The position numbers were made by a program, and so were the translations under genes. Below the pieces are notes generated by a model. That model searched no databases. It saw only the letters and a program-made list of their open reading frames with translations, and was not told the origin of the DNA. Shown piece after piece: positions 59,462-64,000 of a stretch of DNA of 64,000 bases. Each line of letters begins with the position of its first letter. Position 1 is the stretch's first letter. Source of the DNA: Gemmobacter nectariphilus DSM 15620 (GTDB lineage: Bacteria; Pseudomonadota; Alphaproteobacteria; Rhodobacterales; Rhodobacteraceae); assembly GCF_000429765.1 (NCBI RefSeq), contig NZ_AUCM01000004.1, positions 248,001 through 312,000 of the forward strand. The letters are read 5' to 3'.

Positions 59462-61248
59462 GCCCCCGCACCCCGCTGCGTCCGCTGGCCAGGATTCTTG
59501 ATGCCCGCGCGCGGGGCGAGAATCCCGATGCCATCGAGGCCGAGAACATCCGCGACCGGCACGAGGCAATGCGCGACAAGTCGCGCGCGCGGGCGGAAAG
59601 CCGGCTTCTGCTGCTGGTCATGGGGTTCTGTGCGGCCTTTCTGACAATCGGCATCCGCATGGCCGCGCTGGCCGGCGCCGAACCCGAAGAGCCGCGCACC
59701 ATCGCATCGGCCAGCCGCATTCAGGCGCAGCGCGCCGATATCGTCGATCGCAACGGCAATGTGCTGGCCACGAACCTTGTCACCCATGCGCTCTATTCGC
59801 ATCCGCGCGACATGGTGGACCCGGCGCGCGCCGCGCGCGAGCTGGCACGGATTTTCCCCGACATGTCCGAGGAAAAGCTGCTGCGCCAGTTCACCGGCGG
59901 CTCGGCCTTCCTGTGGCTGCGCAAGAAGCTCAGCCCCGAACAGGTGCAGGCGGTCCATGACATCGGCGAGCCGGGCCTTTTGTTCGGCCCGCGCGAGATG
60001 CGGCTTTACCCCAACGGCAAGCTGGCCGCCCATCTTCTGGGCGGCGCCAGCTTTGGCGAGGAAGGCGTGCATTCGGCCGAGGTGATCGGTGTGGCCGGCA
60101 TCGAGAAGGCCATGGACGAGCGGCTGCGCGACCCCGACCAGCTGGACAAGCCGTTGCAGCTGTCGATCGACCTGCCCGTTCAGGCCGCCATCGCCGAGGT
60201 GCTGCATTCGGGGATGAAGCTGCTGAACGCGCGCGGCGCGGCCTCGATCCTGATGGATGCCCAGACCGGCGAGGTGCTGGCCATGGTCAGCCTGCCCGAT
60301 TTCGACCCCAACGACCGCCCGCCGCCACCCACCGAAGGGGATCCGGCCGACAGCCCGATCTTCAACCGCGCGCTGCAAGGGGTCTATGAGCTGGGCTCGG
60401 TGATGAAGATCTTCCCCGTGGCGCAGGCGCTGGAACTTGGGCTGGTCACGCCCGACACCATGGTGCCCTCGAACAGCCCGATGCAGCTGGGGCGCTTCAA
60501 GGTGCGCGACTACAAGAATTACGGCCCGCAGCTGTCGGTGACCGATGTGATCGTCAAATCCTCGAACGTCGGCACCGCGCGCGTGGTCTCGCAGATCGGG
60601 CCGGTGCGCCAGCAGGCATTCCTCAAGGAGCTGGGCCTGCTGGACCCCTCGCCGGTCGAGCTGATCGAGGCGCCGCGCGCCCGGCCCCTGCTGCCGCGCA
60701 AATGGTCCGACATCGCCTCGGCGACGATTTCCTATGGCCACGGCATGTCGACCAGCCCGATGCAGCTGGCGGCAGGCTATGCGGCCATGGTGAACGGCGG
60801 CTACAAGGTGACCCCCACCCTGATCAAGCGTGACAGCGCCCCCCCGCGCGGCGAGCCGGTGATCTCGGAACAGACCTCGGCCCAGGTGCGCACCATGCTG
60901 CGCAAGGTCGTGGAAAAGGGCACTGCCAAGATGGCCGAGGTGCCCGGCTATTACATTGGCGGCAAGACCGGCACCGCCGACAAGCAAAAACCCACGGGCG
61001 GCTACTGGAAGGACAAGGTGATGGCGAACTTCGCCGGTGCCTTCCCGATGAACGATCCGCGCTATGTCATCATCGTCTCGCTGGACGAGCCGGTCGAGAC
61101 GTCGGGCACCGAGGCGCGGCGCACGGCCGGCTGGACCGCCGTGCCGGTAACGGCGGAAATCGTCCGGCGCATCGCCCCGCTGCTGGGTCTGCGTCCGGCA
61201 GAGGTTGAAGCCCATACCCCGACCAAGGTAACTACCGTGCGCAACTAG
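59458..61248 (+). CDS. ftsI: Peptidoglycan D,D-transpeptidase FtsI (PBP3)
   Basis: 596 residues. A basic cytoplasmic arm and a single helix (LLLLVMGFCAAFLTIGIRMA) precede a pedestal and a transpeptidase domain with all three motifs: serine in YELGSVMKIF (SxxK, near 313), SSN in VIVKSSNVG near 368, and KTG in IGGKTGTADKQ near 503. It cross-links septal peptidoglycan with FtsW. I start at 59458 (MSPRTPLRPL) where ATGA overlaps the ftsL stop; the longer frame is an ftsL shadow. Confidence 0.96.
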   Translation: MSPRTPLRPLARILDARARGENPDAIEAENIRDRHEAMRDKSRARAESRLLLLVMGFCAAFLTIGIRMAALAGAEPEEPRTIASASRIQAQRADIVDRNGNVLATNLVTHALYSHPRDMVDPARAARELARIFPDMSEEKLLRQFTGGSAFLWLRKKLSPEQVQAVHDIGEPGLLFGPREMRLYPNGKLAAHLLGGASFGEEGVHSAEVIGVAGIEKAMDERLRDPDQLDKPLQLSIDLPVQAAIAEVLHSGMKLLNARGAASILMDAQTGEVLAMVSLPDFDPNDRPPPPTEGDPADSPIFNRALQGVYELGSVMKIFPVAQALELGLVTPDTMVPSNSPMQLGRFKVRDYKNYGPQLSVTDVIVKSSNVGTARVVSQIGPVRQQAFLKELGLLDPSPVELIEAPRARPLLPRKWSDIASATISYGHGMSTSPMQLAAGYAAMVNGGYKVTPTLIKRDSAPPRGEPVISEQTSAQVRTMLRKVVEKGTAKMAEVPGYYIGGKTGTADKQKPTGGYWKDKVMANFAGAFPMNDPRYVIIVSLDEPVETSGTEARRTAGWTAVPVTAEIVRRIAPLLGLRPAEVEAHTPTKVTTVRN

Positions 61249-61271
61249 GGCGCAGTGCGCAGGGGGCGGAA

Positions 61272-62753
61272 ATGGGTGTTTCGGGTCGAAGCCTTGCGGA
61301 ACTTGGATTGTCGGCGCGGGGCGGGCGGGATGCGCGCATCACCGGCCTTGCGGTCGACAGCCGGCAGGTCAAGCCGGGTCATCTGTTCGCGGCCTTGCCT
61401 GGCAGCCGGGTGCATGGGGGCGAATTCATCCCCTATGCCCTGCGCATGGGGGCGGCGGCGATCCTGACCGATCCGGCAGGCGCGCGCATGGCCGCCGAGT
61501 CGCTGGCCACCAGCGATGCCGCACTGGTCGTCGCCGAAGACCCGCGCGAGGCGCTGGCCCTGGCCGCCGCGCTGTGGTTCGGCGCCCAGCCCGACATCAT
61601 GGTCGCGGTCACCGGCACCAATGGCAAGACCTCGGTTGCGACCTTCACCCGCCAGATCTGGCAGGCGCTTGGCTTTCCGGCGATCAACATCGGCACCACC
61701 GGGGTCGAAGGCGACTGGGCTGCCGCCGCCGGCCAGACCACGCCCGAGCCGATCACCCTGCACCGGATGCTGGCCGAAGCTGCGGATGCCGGCATCACCC
61801 ATGCCGCGATGGAAGCCTCGAGCCACGGGCTGGATCAGCGCCGGCTGGACGGCGTGCGCCTGACGGCGGCGGGGTTCACCAACCTCACGCAAGATCACCT
61901 CGACTACCATCATTCGATGGAGGAGTATTTCACCGCCAAGGCCGGGCTCTTCACCCGCCTTCTGCCCGAAGAGGCGGCGGCAGTCATCAATATCGACGAT
62001 GCCTATGGCCAGAAGCTGTATGGTATCGCACAGGACCGGGGCTGCCCCGTCATGGCCACCGGCTATAGCCCCGACGCCGATCTGCGCATCCTGGCCCAGC
62101 GGTTCGATGCCACCGGGCAAGAGGTGCGCTTTGCCTGGCTGGACGAGCCGCGGCAGGTGCGGCTCAACCTGGTCGGCGGGTTTCAGGCGGCGAATGTGGC
62201 CGTTGCGGCGGGCCTTGCGATGGCCTCGGGCGCCGATCCCGAGGATGTGTTCGCCGTGCTGCCGCGCCTGACCACGGTGCGCGGGCGGATGCAGCTGGTT
62301 GCCACGCGCCAGAACGGGGCGGCGGTCTATGTCGATTACGCCCATACCCCCGATGCCGTGGCGACGGCGCTGCGCGCGCTGCGTCCGCATGTCATGGGGC
62401 GGATCATCGTCGTGATGGGCGCAGGCGGCGACCGCGATACGTCGAAACGCCCGCTGATGGGCGCGGCTGCGGCGGAAAACGCCGATCTGGTCATTGTCAC
62501 CGACGACAACCCGCGCAGCGAGGATCCGGCCTTGATCCGCGCTGCCGTCATGCTGGGCTGCCCCGAGGCAACCGAGGTTGGCGACCGGGCCGAGGCGATC
62601 CTGCGCGGCGTCGATGCGCTGCTGCCGGGTGATGCGCTGCTGATCGCCGGCAAGGGCCACGAGACCGGACAGGAAATCGCCGGTCAGAAATACCCCTTTG
62701 ACGATGCGGAACAGGCCAGCGTGGCCGTGGCCGCACTGGATGGCATGATATGA
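61272..62753 (+). CDS. murE: UDP-MurNAc-Ala-Glu:meso-diaminopimelate ligase MurE
   Basis: 493 residues. Adds meso-DAP to the cell-wall precursor. The ATP loop is AVTGTNGKTSVATFTRQIWQ near residue 112; the carbamylated-lysine and Mg region lies in EEYFTAKAGLF; the DAP-specific motif DDNPRSE (a DNPR box) is present at about residue 415, so the substrate is meso-DAP rather than lysine. AGGGGGCGGAA precedes the ATG. Its stop overlaps the murF start. Confidence 0.96.
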   Translation: MGVSGRSLAELGLSARGGRDARITGLAVDSRQVKPGHLFAALPGSRVHGGEFIPYALRMGAAAILTDPAGARMAAESLATSDAALVVAEDPREALALAAALWFGAQPDIMVAVTGTNGKTSVATFTRQIWQALGFPAINIGTTGVEGDWAAAAGQTTPEPITLHRMLAEAADAGITHAAMEASSHGLDQRRLDGVRLTAAGFTNLTQDHLDYHHSMEEYFTAKAGLFTRLLPEEAAAVINIDDAYGQKLYGIAQDRGCPVMATGYSPDADLRILAQRFDATGQEVRFAWLDEPRQVRLNLVGGFQAANVAVAAGLAMASGADPEDVFAVLPRLTTVRGRMQLVATRQNGAAVYVDYAHTPDAVATALRALRPHVMGRIIVVMGAGGDRDTSKRPLMGAAAAENADLVIVTDDNPRSEDPALIRAAVMLGCPEATEVGDRAEAILRGVDALLPGDALLIAGKGHETGQEIAGQKYPFDDAEQASVAVAALDGMI

Positions 62754-64000
62754 CCCCGCTCTGGACCGCATCCGATGCTGCTGCCGCCACTGGCGGGCAG
62801 GCCCATGGTGACTGGGCCGTCACCGGCGTGTCGATCGACACGCGAACGCTGCAACCGGGCGATCTGTTCGTCGCGCTGCAAGCCGCGCGGGACGGGCACG
62901 ATTTCGTTGCGCAGGCGCTGGCCAAGGGGGCAGGGGCCGCGCTGGTCTCGCGCATTCCCGACGGGGTGGCAAAGGATGCCCCGCTGCTGGTCGTGCCCGA
63001 TGTGCTCGAGGGGCTGGGCGCGCTTGGCCGTGCGGCCCGCGCCCGGACCGCGGCCAGGGTGGTCGCGATCACCGGATCGGTCGGCAAGACCTCGACCAAG
63101 GAAATGCTGCGCGCCATGCTGGCCGGGCAGGGGCGTGTTCATGTGGCCGAAGCCAGCTACAACAACCATTGGGGCGTGCCGCTGACGCTGGCGCGGATGC
63201 CGGCCAATACCGACATCGCGGTGCTGGAAATCGGCATGAACCACCCGGGCGAGATCGAGCCGCTGTCCCGCATGGCCCGGCCCCATGTCGCGCTGATCAC
63301 CACCGTGGCCCCCGCGCATCTTGAGGCCTTTGGCTCCCTCGACGGGATCGCCCACGAAAAGGCCTCGATCTGCGCCGGGCTGGAGCCAGGCGGCATCGCC
63401 GTTCTGCCTGCCGATCTGGAGGTGACGCCCATCCTGATCGCGGCGGCCGAGGCCGCAGGTGCCCGGATCGTGACCTTTGGCAGCGCCCGCTGCGACTGGC
63501 ACCTGACCGAGACGCGCGTGGTGCATGACGTGACCGTGGCCACCGCCGCAACGCCGGTCGGGGCGATGCTGTTCAAGGTCGCCAGCCCGGGGCGGCACTT
63601 TGCCATGAACGCGCTGGGGGCGCTGGCGGCGGCTGTGGCGCTGGGCGTCGATCCGGCGATCGCTGCAGCCGATCTGGGCCGCTGGACCCCGCCGCAAGGC
63701 CGCGGCATGCGTGAGCGCATCGCGCTCGATCCGCTGGACGAGGACCTCTACTTCGAACTGATCGACGATGCGTTCAACGCCAATCCGGCGTCGGTTGCGG
63801 CCGGGCTTGATCTCTTCGTGCAATCCACGCCGCGCCATGGCATCGGCCGGATCGAAAAGGGCCGCCGCATCGCCATTCTGGGCGACATGCTGGAACTGGG
63901 CCCTGATGAAATCGCGCTGCACCGCGCCGTGGCCCATCACCCGGCCATGGCGGCCATCGACCTTGTGCATTGCGTCGGTCCCCGCTCGCGTGCCCTGTGG
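62750..64000 (+). CDS. murF: UDP-MurNAc-tripeptide:D-Ala-D-Ala ligase MurF (3' end beyond window)
   Basis: The first 417 residues. Adds D-Ala-D-Ala to complete the pentapeptide. The N-terminal substrate domain has GVSIDTRTLQPGDLFVAL; the P-loop is AITGSVGKTSTKEMLRAMLA; NNHWGVPLTLARM and EIGMNHPGEI follow, and DDAFNANPASV lies in the C-terminal domain. The ATG overlaps the murE stop (ATGA). The gene is open to the window edge, so only the last part is missing. Confidence 0.96.
   Translation, partial: MTPLWTASDAAAATGGQAHGDWAVTGVSIDTRTLQPGDLFVALQAARDGHDFVAQALAKGAGAALVSRIPDGVAKDAPLLVVPDVLEGLGALGRAARARTAARVVAITGSVGKTSTKEMLRAMLAGQGRVHVAEASYNNHWGVPLTLARMPANTDIAVLEIGMNHPGEIEPLSRMARPHVALITTVAPAHLEAFGSLDGIAHEKASICAGLEPGGIAVLPADLEVTPILIAAAEAAGARIVTFGSARCDWHLTETRVVHDVTVATAATPVGAMLFKVASPGRHFAMNALGALAAAVALGVDPAIAAADLGRWTPPQGRGMRERIALDPLDEDLYFELIDDAFNANPASVAAGLDLFVQSTPRHGIGRIEKGRRIAILGDMLELGPDEIALHRAVAHHPAMAAIDLVHCVGPRSRALW

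Overview
The window is a high-GC, gene-dense piece of an alphaproteobacterial chromosome, almost certainly Rhodobacterales (Paracoccus/Rhodobacter-like). The evidence is the ctaC-ctaB-small protein-ctaG-ctaE oxidase cluster, a DUF1127 gene followed by an array of CCUCCUCCC-loop hairpin RNAs, a long structured leader before mraZ, and a dispersed GGATATTTG-type element after stop codons. Names below come from reading the translated sequence; no database was searched.

Layout. 1-5.1 kb: start of eno, a DMT transporter, ribB-ribH-nusB, an LrgA/LrgB pair and a small membrane protein. 5.1-14.8 kb: an amino-acid/imino-acid catabolic island with divergent arms. The minus arm has a DapA-like lyase, an aldehyde dehydrogenase and a three-subunit FAD/2Fe-2S dehydrogenase. 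The plus arm has a polar amino-acid ABC transporter, a saccharopine/lysine-6-dehydrogenase-like enzyme and a LysR regulator. 14.8-17.1 kb: an OsmC / CxxC redox protein / permease operon. 17.3-22.4 kb: tRNA-Phe and the glycine cleavage genes gcvTHP behind a tandem glycine riboswitch. 22.5-30.4 kb: GGCT-like protein, MATE exporter, gltX, a zincin, an MBL-fold hydrolase, a TPM-domain protein, a PLP decarboxylase and gph.

30.6-33.0 kb is a small decayed integrative element. It is bounded by tRNA-Val(TAC) and a 35-nt direct copy of that tRNA's 3' half. It holds broken integrase, holin and nuclease genes plus an intact cold-shock gene. 33-47 kb: an exported protein, rpmB, a copper chaperone, Bcr-type efflux, a DsbA-like protein, an AMP-ligase, moaA (bracketed by an inverted pair of ~150-nt repeats), topA, dprA and tldD. 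47-51.5 kb: aa3-oxidase subunit and assembly genes behind a perfect FNR box. 51.5-54.7 kb: thrC, an M16 peptidase and a GNAT.

54.8-55.5 kb holds four tandem two-hairpin small RNAs (CcsR/cuckoo type) downstream of a DUF1127 (CcaF1-like) gene on the minus strand. 55.7-64 kb: mrp, a repetitive small ORF, an UpsM-like leader and the start of the dcw cell-wall/division cluster (mraZ-rsmH-ftsL-ftsI-murE-murF). The last gene runs off the window. The most notable signals are the CcsR array, the mraZ leader, the att-bounded remnant and the families of 3'-end repeats.
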